Below the pieces are notes generated by a model that saw only the letters and a program-made list of their open reading frames with translations, ran no database searches and was not told where the DNA came from. From contig NC_089232.1 in the NCBI RefSeq assembly GCF_963924675.1, positions 51,646,759 to 51,710,758 of the forward strand: a stretch of DNA of 64,000 bases. Reading direction: 5' to 3'. Both the position numbers and the translations under genes were made by a program. The stretch is from Phocoena phocoena (lineage: Eukaryota > Chordata > Mammalia > Artiodactyla > Phocoenidae). Positions 1 to 11,039 of this stretch are shown here, one piece after another. The stretch's first letter is position 1, and each line of letters begins with the position of its first letter.

Positions 1-426
1 CACCCTTTGCACTTGCCCTCTGCTGCAGCACTGGCCTCCTCGGGAAGGGCTCCTCCAACCCTTCTGGAAAATTCTGTATTATCTGATGACATCGAGCAAA
101 ACCGCATGATGTTGAGGGATCCGAGCACTCTGACAAGCACAGCGCAGTACTGAGAACAAGATGCCGCCACAGTCAGGCGGGAGTTTCCTGGGAATAGAAT
201 TTTCCAGGAAGGGAAAGAAGCATTTTGAGCAGGAGCTTGGCTTTATTGGAGCAGCTGTAAGAATACGGGGGCAGTGGCTGGAGGAAGGCAAAGGTGGTGC
301 GGAAATCTGACACCACCGCCCCACGCTGTCAGTTTGGCATTTAAAAATAAAGTTGCTTTCTCTTTAAGCAATTTTTTTTTTTTTTTTAACAGAAGCCATA
401 TCATTCCCGCTGAGATTTGAGAGGCT
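1..426. other. Unique non-coding sequence
   Basis: No exon or recognisable repeat apart from a poly-T run near 371-386. Short open frames cross it on both strands but none shows a domain, a credible initiation context or composition that would mark it as coding. Confidence 0.5.
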
Positions 427-605
427 AGCAATGGTTCTCAACCCTGGCTGCAAATTAGAATCTCCTGGGATATTTTTTAAATCCCAGTGCCCAGACCAAC
501 CCCCAAACCAATTATATGGGAGTCTCTGGGGTTGGGCCGGGGGCATTAGTAGTTCTTAAAGCCCCCCAGGTGATTCTGGTGAGCAGCCAAGGTTGGAAAC
601 CACCA
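427..605 (+). mobile_element. MER5-like hAT-Charlie MITE
   Basis: The ends are imperfect inverted copies: the left end reads AATGGTTCTCAACC and the right end GGTTGGAAACCACC. The body matches my memory of the MER5-type non-autonomous hAT element, including the internal blocks TTAGAATCTCCTGGG and CCAGGTGATTCTGG. These elements carry no gene and were mobilised by a Charlie transposase. It is an ancient eutherian insertion. The subfamily is uncertain without a library search. Confidence 0.75.
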
Positions 606-863
606 GCCCCTGCGTTACTTTGCCAGCTGATTTGTGAATTTAAAGTATATAAGCACGTGAGGCATATGGGGAATTCTGTTTACCATGCACGCTTGTGGGG
701 CCTTCTTCACAGGGAGACCGTGGGGAGAGATTTCACGCCTCTTCCCCATCGCCACCCCCAGTCCAATCTTCCTTCCTGTCAGGGTCCTTCCCAAGGCCTA
801 CCCCTCTAAGAGGCTGTCCCAAATCAGCCTTCTGTATTTTCTCCAAATTCCTATGGAGTCATA
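606..863. other. Unique non-coding sequence
   Basis: Nothing recognisable. Overlapping open frames near 685-1092 run straight into the neighbouring SINE and are therefore not genes. Confidence 0.4.
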
Positions 864-1090
864 CCGTGCTGCTGATTTTTTTTTTTTTTTTTTTTTTTTG
901 CGGTACGCGGACCTCTCCCATTGCGGAGCACAGGCTCCGGACGCGCAGGCTCAGCGGCCATGGCTCACGGGCCCAGCCGCTCCGCGGCACGTGGGATCTT
1001 CCCGGACCGGGGCGCGAAGCCACGTCCCCTGCATCGGCAGGCGGACTCCCAACCACTGCGCCACCAGGGGAGCCCCCGTGCTGCTGATTT
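864..1090 (-). mobile_element. Short-form CHR SINE with 15-bp target duplication
   Basis: A minus-strand retroposon. On the plus strand it starts with a long T run (its A tail), then GCGGTACGCGG, and ends with CCACCAGGGGAGCC, the reverse of the tRNA-like head. A perfect 15-bp duplication, CCGTGCTGCTGATTT, flanks it at 864-878 and 1076-1090, so the element proper is 879-1075. The short CHR form is established as a cetacean-lineage SINE mobilised by L1. It was recognised by its repeated occurrence in this window (14.5, 16.6, 17.3, 34.1 and 57.3 kb). Confidence 0.93.
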
Positions 1091-1299
1091 GATTAGGGAT
1101 CCGCGGCCAGCCTTGAATCTTCCCTGCAGCTGGTACGTGATGTGGGATGTTACCTCTGTCTTCAGTCCTGTGCCTATTCGCTGCTCAACTAGAAGGTAAG
1201 CTCTCTGAAAGCAAGACCCCCATACCCTCCCTCCCTGGAGTCCTGTGCTGCTCGGGAGGCTGCAATTACGACTTGTTGTCAGGAGCTGAATGAATCCAT

Positions 1300-1455
1300 T
1301 GGATCCACTTGGATCACACTCAACACATTTAATTCTGACAATGACTCTGAGAAATTGGGACTGTGTTATTAGGATTTTTCTCTCCATTTTATGCTGAGGA
1401 AAATGCAGGTCAGTGAAGTAAATAGTTTGTATAAGGTCACAGATGGAGGAAGTGG
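1300..1455 (+). repeat. MIR relic
   Basis: Diverged MIR core and 3' end: CTCAACACATTTAATTCTGACAATG, an ATTTTATGCTGAGGAAA block and a terminal AAGGTCACAGATGG. These match the typical 'lower-case-count' MIR pattern of tRNA-derived ancient SINEs. No function is inferred. Confidence 0.6.
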
Positions 1456-2142
1456 TAATACAACAGGTCCACCGGGCTTCTTTTCTGACATGCTGTTAGG
1501 GTTCTGCTAATAGTAGGGGTCACCCCAGAGCAGGCAGGACCTGGCTGGGGGCCAAGCCTAGAGACCTCTCTCCCCTGCAGAAGGCCTAACTGGCCAGTGG
1601 GAGAGGTCTTCTGTGAAGGGCTGTCTAGTCTGCAATTCCTCAGGCTTCCGGAGGGGGTGAAATGGGATGTTGTAATGGAAGTGTCTGCTGAGATCTGAAG
1701 ATGATAGGTATCAGTTCCCAGAGTCACTGCAGCAAAATGCAAATTAAAAAGAGATATTTTAAAACTTTACAAATCTTACAGCTCTTCTTGTGGTTGAGGG
1801 TCAGGTTCTTGGAGATTAACGAGGAGAATTTGGGGGAAATGATTTGTTTTTTGAATCCCACGTTCCTCCCCTTTCAGGGAAGAGGAGTGGAAGGTGCCTG
1901 CCTCTCATATCAACCGATAAGAGGGCTTTGTCAGAGCTTCTCAGGGAGGTGAGGATGGGATCCCTGCATGATGGGGCCAGCGGACTGACACTTGACTTGC
2001 ACCTGAGAAACCTGAAGGGCTAGAGATAGTTAGCCAGCATAGATGAGCTGAAGGAGAGGCAGCTGAGTTGAGATTAGCCTAAAGTCCCTGAGTCTTCTGG
2101 GAGAAAGGATGCATGGATGTATCCCATGGGACAGAGCAGAGA
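1456..2142. other. Unique non-coding sequence
   Basis: No repeat or exon recognised. A minus-strand open frame of about 100 codons near 1437-1742 lacks any familiar domain and is most likely chance. Confidence 0.4.
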
Positions 2143-2478
2143 GGGCTGAATTGTGCTTCCCCCCTCCCCCCTCAAAAAAAGATATATTTAAGACCTAAAC
2201 CCCAGTGCCTGTGAATGTGACCTTATTTAGAAACAGGGTCTTTGGAGATGTAATCAAGTTAAGACAAAGTCATGATGGAGTAGGGCAGGCCCTAAATCCA
2301 ATGACCTTATGATCCTTATAAAGAGAGTGAGACCTTGAGACACAGAGATACAAGGACACAGGGGACAGGGGAGATGGCCATGTCCTCGTGGAGGCAGAGA
2401 TTGGAGGGATGCAGCTACAAGCCAAGGAATGCCGGTAACCAACAGAAGCTGGGAAGAGGCAAGGAAGGATTCTTGCCT
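2143..2478 (+). mobile_element. Solo LTR, MaLR/ERVL-like
   Basis: Matches the remembered pattern of ancient mammalian MaLR-like LTRs: GGGCTGAATTGTGCTTCCCC near the start, CTAAACCCCAGTGCCTG, TTATAAAGAGAGTGAGACC and CAAGCCAAGGAATGCC. No internal retroviral sequence is next to it, so it would be a solo LTR. The exact subfamily is not determinable here. Confidence 0.6.
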
Positions 2479-2711
2479 ATGGGCCTCTGCCCCTCATCTC
2501 ACTCTGGAATCTAACCCCGGTATTTAGGGTGGTTGAGCGCCTCAGGAAGCCTTTCCTGGTCCTCTCAGCCCTCCTCTGTGCATCACAGTCTCCTCTGGCC
2601 CTGCGTTGTGGCTATCTGGTTACTGACCATCTTTCCTACTGGAGAGCCGGTGTGCTTTGTCTCTGCGGCTTGGTTCGGTTGGGTGCAGTTTTCTGGGGTC
2701 ACAGAACACAG

Positions 2712-2918
2712 GGCTCAGCAAACTTCTCTTAAAAATCCAGATGATAAATACTTTCAGGCTTGCAATGCCGTATGGTCTCTGCTGAAATGATCCAACTCTA
2801 CTGTTATGGTGTGGAGGCAGCCATAGACCAGACGTAAACAGATGAGTGTCCTGGGTCCAATAAAGCTTTATTTACAAAAACAAGCTGCTGGCCAGAGGGC
2901 TGTGGTCGCCAACCCTGG
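2712..2918 (+). mobile_element. hAT-type MITE relic
   Basis: Starts GGCTCAGCAAACTTCTCTT and ends GGTCGCCAACCCTGG, imperfect inverted ends of the Charlie-type MITE whose interior reads AATACTTTCAGGCTTGC and CAATAAAGCTTTATTTAC. It is non-autonomous and has no gene. The internal AATAAA lies on the plus strand and could in principle serve as a polyadenylation signal, but nothing shows use. Confidence 0.7.
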
Positions 2919-3276
2919 ACCTAGTGTTTCTCATGGACGAAATCGCACATGAGCAAAAGTGAAACTTGCATTACACTCACGTTGTTCCCTCATATCCCAG
3001 TCGTATGGGAACAGATTTGTATTTTCAAAACAAACATTATGGCAGAAGTGACTGAACTTTATAGGGTTGTTGTGAGGGGAAAGTGAACTGGTGCCTATAG
3101 GGGCCTGAGTCACTGGCCGGTCCATAGTCTATCGATGGTAGTGATTATTATTAGCTAAGGTAGAGGGTTGTTGCCAGGATTGCAGTTGCTAATGGCTGTA
3201 ATTTACTGAGAACCGTGCTTGGAACTTGGTAATTTTTAAACAAAAGCAACTACCATTTTCATCAAATCTAAGACAT
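2919..3276. other. Unique sequence with weak MIR traces
   Basis: Around 3130-3235 a diverged MIR-like stretch is suggested by GTAATTTACTGAGAACCGTGCTTGG. Otherwise nothing recognised. Confidence 0.35.
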
Positions 3277-3485
3277 ACTTTTTTTTATTGTGGTAAAATA
3301 CACATAACATAAACCTTATCATTTTAATCATTTAAATATGCACCAATCCACTGGCATTTAGTCCATTCACAACATATGCAGCCGTCATTATTATCTATCT
3401 CTAGAACATTTTCATCACCCTGAAAGGAAACCCCATACAGAGTAAGCATCATTCCGCATTTCTCCCTCTTCCAGCCTCTGGAAGA
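3277..3485 (-). mobile_element. Old L1 (L1M-type) 3' fragment
   Basis: The plus strand reads TTTTTTTTATTGTGGTAAAATACACATAACA, then CATTTAGTCCATTCAC and ATCTCTAGAACATTTTCATC. These are the reverse of the 3' end of older mammalian L1 elements. It is 5'-truncated and contains no open frame. Confidence 0.65.
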
Positions 3486-4209
3486 TGTACATTTCCCCCC
3501 GCCTCTACATCTTCACATCTCTGAGTTGGAGCTGTGCTTACAATCAAAAGCATCTTATGATCACTGTTTCTCAGGTGGCAGCCCCACATCATTGTCACTG
3601 CTTGCGTGAGCATGAACTTGGCCATCATTCTTCAGTAGAGTTTTGTGCATTCTTAAAATTTTATTTCTTGAGTTTAACTGCCATTCAAACTGCCTTCAAG
3701 AATGCTATGATTCAGCAAAGGAATAAAAAGTTAAGTAGGAGGAAAGACACAAAACAGAGTGGCAGGGCATAAATTTGATATTAATGAAACAAACATTCAT
3801 CATCAGAGGAATCACCATTCTGTGCTTCTTCCAAAGCAACAACCAAGTGCTTTATGAGATAGGAAAGGCAGATACAAATAGATGAAGCTGTGTTATAGTT
3901 TGTTAATGAGATATGTCTAAAAAGATGGCTTATCACATTTGAAGCAAGGCAACTGAAGGCTGAAGATGTTATGAAATCCCTTGGCATAGATAATAAAAAA
4001 GTTTCAAAGTAATGGGAGATTGGTGTGACTGGTTCATGTGTCACGTGGGACAATTATTAAGGCATCCTGTCTCAGTTTAACGGCAGTATTATTTTTCTTG
4101 ATGGTACAAGCAGTGTGTCTTACAAATGATGGTATCTTAAAATGGTGATTCAGTATTATCATCATCACATTGCATTGTTACTTTCATTTACTTGTATGTT
4201 TTACATAAA
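3486..4209. other. Unclassified AT-rich sequence
   Basis: No repeat family or exon recognised. The part near 3780-4150 looks like a decayed interspersed repeat because of its uniform AT-rich composition, but I cannot name it. Confidence 0.3.
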
Positions 4210-4510
4210 CAGAAACAGACTCACAGACTTAGAGAATGGACTTATGCTTACCAGAGGGGAAGGGTGGGGGGAAGGGATAGTTAGGGAGGTTGGGATTGAC
4301 ATGTACACACTGCTATTTTTAATATAGATAACTAAAAAGGACCTACTGTGTAACACAGGGAACTCTGCTCAATATTATGTAACAATCTAAATGGAAAAAG
4401 AATCTGAAAAAGAATAGATACATGTACGTGCATAACTGAGTTGCTTTGCTGTACACCTGAAACTAACACAACATTGTTAATCAAACTATAATATAAAATT
4501 AAAAGTTAAA
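4210..4510 (+). mobile_element. L1 3' end, 5'-truncated
   Basis: Plus-strand cetartiodactyl L1 3'UTR: ACTCACAGACTTAGAGAATGG, then GGACCTACTGTGTAACACAGG, GAATCTGAAAAAGAATAGAT and TGCTGTACACCTGAAACTAAC, ending in an A-rich tail after AATATAAAATTAAAAG. It lacks both ORFs, as expected for a 5'-truncated insertion. It is the only clearly plus-strand L1 tail in the window. Confidence 0.88.
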
Positions 4511-4574
4511 AGAAAATCCTGTCTTGTCCTGTGCTCGATAAGAAAACTTGTTGGTGGTTGTTTTGTACCAACAA

Positions 4575-5068
4575 GTAGGACTGTGTTTGCCTAAAGTGAT
4601 AGAACACCCAAAATAATGATGGCTTAAACAAGATGGAAGTTGATTAACCCTGTAGATAAACAGTGTGGAAGTAAATATCCCAGGGACTGTAGTGCAGCTC
4701 CATGATCATCAGGGTCTTAGGTTCCTTTGGTCATGTTGCTTTGCCATCCTCAAACATGGCATCCACCTTACGGCCCAAAAACGGCTGCTCAAGCTCTAGC
4801 CATCATGTTCACATTTCGGCCTGCAGCGGGTAGGAAAGGAGGGAAGAAAAAGGGCATCTCTCCTTTTATGAATACTTCCCCAGGTTCATAAAGGACACCC
4901 TGCTTATATCTATTGGCTAGAATCTGACTACATCTAACCATATGGAGACTGGGAAATACAGGCTTTCATCTAGGCAGCCATGTACCCCACTAAAGTTCAG
5001 GGGTTCCATTACTGAGGAAGAAGGGGAAAATGAATGTTGAGGGACAAGTAGCAGGCTCTGCCACACTT
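4575..5068 (+). repeat. Unclassified ancient mammalian repeat
   Basis: The string of blocks TCAGGGTCTTAGGTTCC, GCTCAAGCTCTAGCCATCA, GGTAGGAAAGGAGGGAAG and TTGGCTAGAATCTGACTACAT resembles a common ancient interspersed repeat I can picture in other mammals, ending near AAGTAGCAGGCTCTGCCAC. I cannot assign it to a class (LTR or DNA element). Confidence 0.5.
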
Positions 5069-5099
5069 ATTAACCTCCATGGTGCTGATTACAAGTGCA

Positions 5100-5275
5100 A
5101 CACAGGGTTCCAGGAAGGCTTGTTCTGTGACGGTAATGGAAGATTTTCAGGTGGAGTTGGGCAGGAGCTGGGCTGTGAAAGGTGAGTGTGATTAAATGAT
5201 CAGAAAGGATGGGCAAGAGCATTTCCGGCAGAGGAATGACCAAACAAAGGCCCAAAGGCAGGAACGTACTAGGTG
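5100..5275 (+). repeat. L2-like relic
   Basis: Resembles the 3' part of L2: TTCCAGGAAGGCTTG, then GAGCATTTCCGGCAGAGGAATG and AAAGGCCCAAAGGCAGGAACG. Strongly diverged and non-coding. Confidence 0.5.
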
Positions 5276-6090
5276 TGCCTGTGGGTTAATAGAGTTGTTT
5301 TGGCCAGAAGAGGCTTTGTGTCAGGAGCCTGGCTAGTTAGCTGGGTCACAGCCCTGGGAGCAGGGGGTCAACCCTGTGTTGACTCAGTAATCAGCAGGGG
5401 GTCACTTAACCCCCAGAGTCTGGTTTTCTCCTCTGTAATTCATACACAGAGTCGATCCTGTTCTGAGGACTCAGTGAAATGCAGCAGGTGGAAGCCCTTT
5501 GTAAACTGTAGGTTCCTGAACACGTTAGATGTCATCATGTCATGGGCCCAGGCTTGGATAGGGAGGGGCAGGACTCTGCACTCCACCCTCCAGGGGGCTC
5601 CCCACTTGTGATGCCCTTGTGCGGATGGGGGATGTGGATGGTGAGTGGGGACATGTGGGCAGACAGGAGGACAGGAGCCTTTGGTGGGGCACGGACAAGG
5701 CACACAGATGCTCCTAGGATGCAAGACAGTGATGGGTGAATGGCAGGGGTGGGGTGGGGCTGCACTGCCCTAGGGCCTTTTCCCTTTTCTCTCCCTCACA
5801 AAAGGAACAGAGTGGGTCAATATCCCGTGCTGACCCAGGAGCTAGTCCTGGGCCTCCCATGCCCACTGTAGTCAAGCCAGAGAGATGTCCAGGCTCCTGG
5901 GTTGGAGGCCAGCCCTGGGGTCAGGGGCCTCATCCACATCCCTAAAGGAGCACCTGTGGCAGAAGCCAGAGGCTACAAACACTGAGGTGAGGGTGGAGAA
6001 CGCAGGGTGGGGTTGGCCTTGGTCCAGGTAGGTCCCGGAGATCTGACCAGGCTGCTGGCTCCCAATAGAGGGCTCAACAGGGTAGAGCAG
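5276..6090. other. Unique GC-rich sequence
   Basis: No exon supported. Frames on both strands near 5270-5945 overlap each other with proline- and glycine-rich translations typical of non-coding GC-rich DNA. A weak MIR trace is possible at 5420-5520. Confidence 0.4.
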
Positions 6091-6460
6091 TGTCTTAGTC
6101 GGCTCTGGCTGCCATAGCAAAATACTGTAGACTAGTAGAAACAAACATATTTATTTCTCACAATTCTGGAGGCTGGGAAGTCCCAGATTCAGATGCTGGC
6201 TGATTCCATTCCTGGTGAGGGCTATCTCCCTGGCTTGCAGACAGCTATCGTCTTGCTGTATCCTCACGTGGCAGAGAGAAAGAGCTCTGGTCGCCCTTCC
6301 TCTTCTTGTAAGGGCACTAGTCCCGTCATAGGGGCCCACCCACATGACCCCACCTAAACCTACTGACCTCCCAAAGGCACCCCCTCCAAATACTGTGGCA
6401 ATGGGGTTAGGGCTTCAATATATGAATTTGGAGGGAACACAAATATTCGGTCTATAATGA
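6091..6460 (-). mobile_element. Solo LTR, MLT1/MST-type MaLR
   Basis: The plus strand begins TGTCTTAGTCGGCTCTGGC, passes TTATTTCTCACAATTCTGG (the reverse of the LTR polyadenylation region) and CTTGTAAGGGCACTAG, and ends near GGGCTTCAATATATGAATTTGG. These are the reverse complement of the well-known MaLR LTR landmarks. No internal sequence adjoins it, so it is a solo LTR. Confidence 0.8.
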
Positions 6461-8329
6461 ACACCTAACTCCACTTGGAACTTGGAAACATGGCCTGGCT
6501 CCTGTGGAGTCCTGTTCTGTCCCTATACTTACCTGTGCCTTCAGGGTATGCATCGTGGCTGACATGTTTCTGCTCTAGCCTGATAAGGAGCAGTCAGGTA
6601 GGAGCTGCACTGGAGCTGGTGTCTCGGGCTGGTGCACCAGGCTGTTCCTCCAGCACAGGCGGTCCAGGAAGAAGTGAGGGAAAGCTGTAGCAGGGAGGTG
6701 GGCAGGCCCTGTAGCCAAATTCTAAGGCCATCAGGGTTTCATTGCACTGAAGAAAACCAACTGGTGCCCCTTCTTCCCTTTCTTTTTTTTTCATAAGATT
6801 GCTGCAAAGTGGGTTATAAAGCCCATAGCAATGAATGCAGATGGGAGGGCTGGGGAAGGGAAGGAGGGTCAGAGAAATGGTCAGAGGGAGACAGAACAGG
6901 ACAGAGAGACACTGTGGGAGAGACAGCAGAGAACATTGTGAAGCCATCGGGAGAGATGGGGACAGGCAAAGACAGAGGAGAACAGGGAGCCAGAGACAGA
7001 GAGAAAACAGGGACAAAGTGACAAAGGTCCAGAGACACACACATGGGAGATGGGGTCAGTTAGCGGATACAGAGAGTACCTAAGGCAGGTGAGCTGGGGC
7101 GGGAGAAAAGCCTGAAGGAGGAAGGGGCCTGGGGGTGGGTGGCAGACAGAGGGGTCCTTCTCGGCCCTCACCCACCCCGTCCAGCACTGTGTAGCTCATT
7201 GGGCATCAGGGTGCCTCAGTCTTACCAGGCTGCCCTCTCTCCTCTGGTCCAAGCCCTCACCTCCGAATGAGGAGGTCAGGCCTAGAGGGGGAGGTTTTAG
7301 GACCCTGGGGTCTGAGCTGACAGGGTGGCTGTTCTGATGGGTCGAGTGTGGCCAGGCCTAGAGGCTGGGGGTAGGGATATGACCTGGGAAGCCCCTCTTA
7401 GCCCCAGGGCCCACGAGACACCCGAGGGCCGTCACCAGCACTCTACGTTACTCCTTTCTCAGTCACCGTGTTGCTGTTGAGAGCGAGAGGAAATCAAGAC
7501 CCAGGGTTGACGGCGGGGTGAGGGGGGAGGCGGGGGGGGGGAGGTGAAGAGAGAGAAAATCACACATTTGCATCATCGGCTGTGAGTCGCCTTCCTTTCC
7601 GGAGAGTGTGGTCTTCCTGAACTGTATGGCTGTGAGTCATGCTTGTCCCCAGAGCAGGTCCATGGTCAGACCCTTCCCTGACAACACATCCCCGCAGGCC
7701 AGGCCTCAGTCTGACTTGGGCCGGGGGTGAGGAGGCAGCTTTCCTAGAACTGAGTTTCTAGTAGCTTCTCCCAGAACCCACTGGAGAGCCCCAGACTATA
7801 GGAGTTTGGTTCAGGACCCAAGACCAGGCTTGGCCAGAAGTGAGCTGCAGGGCAGGGGCCAGCCTGTGTGTGTGGGGAGATGGCTGTCGGGGGATCACAG
7901 AGACCAGGCAGGAAAACCCACCCAGGGAGCCAGAGGGTGTGGAGAGAAGGGAAGCAACAGATCATTCCCAGGCAGGAGAAGGGTAGGGCCTGTCTCCCTC
8001 ACTCTGCCCTGGGCTCCCCCAACAAAACGTCCTCAGAAAGGTTGGTGTCCAGAACAAGGCCCTGGCCAGTGGCTCTGAGGTGTCATGAGGGACAACATGG
8101 AAACTGCTGGCAGCATCTCCTGGGAAAGGATCCCTTAAGAAGGGTGAAGATAAAGGTGTTATTCTTCATAAATGAAGATGAGAGGAGCCAAACTGCAGTT
8201 GAGATTGGCTGGTCAACTCTCTCAGTGCACAGAGAGGGGCAGCAAGTTGCCCAAGGCCACACAGCCAGCCTCATCTTTACACGCCCTGTTCACTATTCTT
8301 CCACCTCCTCACGGTGTCCTGCATCTAAC
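6461..8329. other. Unique sequence with simple-sequence tracts
   Basis: Contains a purine-rich stretch at about 6835-7030 and a poly-G/GA tract at about 7510-7556. No recognised gene. The long minus-strand frame at 6594-7040 is the pyrimidine-rich complement of the purine tract and is rejected as coding. Confidence 0.45.
6835..7030 (+). repeat. GA-rich low-complexity tract
   Basis: Roughly 200 bp of plus-strand purine-rich sequence made of irregular GAGAGACAG and GGACAGGC-like units. Such tracts arise by slippage. No coding or structural role can be shown from the sequence. Confidence 0.7.
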
Positions 8330-8515
8330 TTGCCTGCACCTTTCAGGTCTTTTACCTCAGTGGCGCACACAACAGCCCTGAGATGTAGGTAGGATTATTC
8401 CCATTTTACCAGTAGGGAAACTGAGGCCCGGTGGGTGACTTGTCCAAAGTCCCAAGGCTCATTCAGGGATCAGAACTGAGAGTGCCCTGGACTCCCAGCT
8501 CAGTGCTCTTTCCCC
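8330..8515 (+). repeat. MIR
   Basis: Classic MIR 3' half: GGATTATTCCCATTTTACCAG, GGGAAACTGAGGCCCGG, TGACTTGTCCAAAGTC and GATCAGAACTGAGAGTGCC. An ancient tRNA-derived SINE with no coding content. Confidence 0.8.
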
Positions 8516-10559
8516 CTCTGTTGTAAGAAGGCAGCTTATCTTCCAAGGTCAGGGGGAGGGGGGCAGCCTGTGTCACACTGACCACTAGGCTTCCCTACCT
8601 ACCTTCCTGCCTCGAGCAAGGAAGTCCTGTGTTGGTGGAGAAGGCAAGCCCACACTCTGCATCCCTGATCAAATGGGTCCATCCCAGTCTACGAGGTACA
8701 TTTCTTTGATGGAGCCTTGTTTCCCAGGGGCTTCTCTTTTTAATCCGTCCGTGTTCCTCGCCCTCGGCCACCCCAGTTCCTCAGTGTGGGTGAGTGTGTC
8801 AGCCACTACTCTGGGCATGAGGCTTTGGGGCAGCCACAGCACAGTGACACACGCTCTGATGTGGGATGAGAATAGTTTAAATCTGAGTTATCCTTCAGAG
8901 TCGGGAACATGTGGTTTCCAGAACCAGGAGGGCACTGGTTTCCCAAAGAGGGGGAGGGGAAGTGAGGAGAAAGGGATGAAAGGGTGGGGAGGTGGTGGGG
9001 AGGGACAAGACCAACCTAGCACAACGCCCAACCTACTAAGGGCCGGCCTGGGAAGGATGCTGCCTGCAGACAAGCAGGTCAACCCCTCCTAGACCCTGGA
9101 AGCCTCTCCTTCTTGTCCTCTCGGGACCCCTGCTCCCAGCACACTTCCTGCAGCCTCAGCAACGTTTCTATTTTTTACCCATCTCCCTGGTACAGCTCAT
9201 TCCACTGCACCAGAGTGAGCCTGTGGGCCAAATGCCTCCCCTCGCTCTGTCAAGAGAGAGTGTGTGGGAGGGAAGGGGGGTCACATTTTCCTCGGCCCCA
9301 GTGCCCCGGGCAGGGTGGAAGCTGGGGACACAGGACAGCAGAGCCCCGAAATCATCAAGCAATTGCAAACCTGCCAGTCTGGGTTTGGTCCAGCATGCAT
9401 GCCAGCCATTCCCTGCACGTGGCCAGCTGGGCCAGGCCCCTGGAACAAGGAGCAACCCCCGGAACCCTGCCCAGCTCGAGAGGGAGGGGCACCCAGAGGA
9501 GTGGCCACAGGGTGGCCCATGAGCAGCCAGAGGGAGAGAGAGTGACAGCATGGCTGGCTGCCCTCTCCTGTGATACAGGCTCCAGTTTTTGTGGAAGAGA
9601 CAGATGGAGATCCCTTCAGTTCTGAGGCATGGGAAGATGAAGCGGGCTGTGTCTCTAGGGGTTCCAGGCTGGGCTGGAGAGCATGAATTAAAGTCAGTGG
9701 CTTTGAGGGAAGCGGTCCCGTGCCAACGACCCTCTTCCCAGGAAGCTATCTGATTGGCCAGCTAGCCACCATCCCCTGTAGAGTCACATACTGGGCAGAA
9801 TCTCTGAGCAAACCATCAGAGGAGAGTCCACCTCCCTCCCAGCAGCCTCTGTGGTTGCCTTTGGCTGGGGTCCCACCCCCTGGTCTAATCCACTGGAGCA
9901 GGTCAAGGAGGTAGGTTTGCTGAGCACATGGCATGAACCATAACGCCTTTATGCAGAAAGAACTATCTGGGGCCACTTTGTTCCAAGGGGCTCTGGGAGA
10001 GGCAGGTACTTACAGCAGCCTGGGAGATACAGGGTCCCAACACTCATGGAGTTAAAGGTCAGTGGGAAAGAGTTTAAGTAAGCCATGATGACAGTCAAAA
10101 GTGACACATCTGTCAGTAGGGGAGGACAGGGTGTTCGTGGGGGCCCTCTCTCAGTACTGGGGTCAGGGAAGCTTCAGAGAACAAGGACACCTAAGATGAT
10201 GCCTGGAGGGTGGTAGTTAAGTGAGGGGGGTGAGTTTAGGGAAGAGCCTTCCAGGTTGTGGAGGCAACAGGGGCCCAAGTCCTTGAGGCAAGAGTAATGA
10301 TGGTGCTTTCTAGAAAAGACTCCCCAAGCAGGTGGTGGAGAGGTAGGGGGACACAGAGATAAGCAGAAGCCACTCGCAAAAGGCCTGCATGTCTTCTATT
10401 TTTATACCTATCTTGAGTCTTCAGCCAGAGTTTTTCTCAGCCTCCAACTCCAGCAGGAAACCCAGTGGGAAATAATTATTTCCTGCCCTTAGAGAGGAGA
10501 AAACAAAACCCCAGCAGTTCCTGCTTCACCCCAGAATGTCAAAGTTGACCCCTGTGTTT
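8516..10559. other. Unique sequence, GC-rich, with a possible L2 trace
   Basis: No exon supported despite several overlapping open frames at 8673-9625 on both strands. The overlap of frames in every register is the signature of GC-rich non-coding DNA. A weak L2-like block lies at about 10190-10310 (GAAGAGCCTTCCAGG, GGCCCAAGTCCTTGAGGC). Confidence 0.4.
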
Positions 10560-10860
10560 GTGGTGGTGTAGAGGATGGATGACTTTCTCGTTTAAAAACA
10601 GTGCTTATTGCTTTTCTACTTATAAAGGTATATGTGTTCCATAGAGAAAACTATAAAGGAAAATGAAATCACATATAATCCCTTCATGTGGAGCCATTGA
10701 CACCAATATTTTGTGTTTGTCCTTCTGTCTTCCTTTTAGTTGTTACATAGTTGAGGTAAAACTATACATACAATTTTATTACCTGCCTTGTTCCCTTAAC
10801 ATAAATATGTTCCTACATTGTTAAAAAGTTCCTTTTTAACCTCCCTACTAACTTTGTGTG
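10560..10860. repeat. Ancient LINE relic
   Basis: TACTTATAAAGGTATATGTGTTCC, AATCACATATAATCCCTTC and TATACATACAATTTTATTACCTGC resemble a heavily diverged LINE tail seen widely in mammals. Orientation and family are uncertain. Confidence 0.45.
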
Positions 10861-11039
10861 TGAATGACTTCCTAACTTTACTGTATGTTTGCCTTTACTG
10901 GTGAGTTTTTCACTTTGTACTTTTCTTGTTTCTAGTTGTGGCCTTTTCTTTTTTGCCTAGAGAAGTTCTTTAGCATGTGTTGTAAAGCTGGTTTGGTGGT
11001 GCTGAATTCTTTTAGCTTTTGCTTGTCTGTAAAGCTTTT

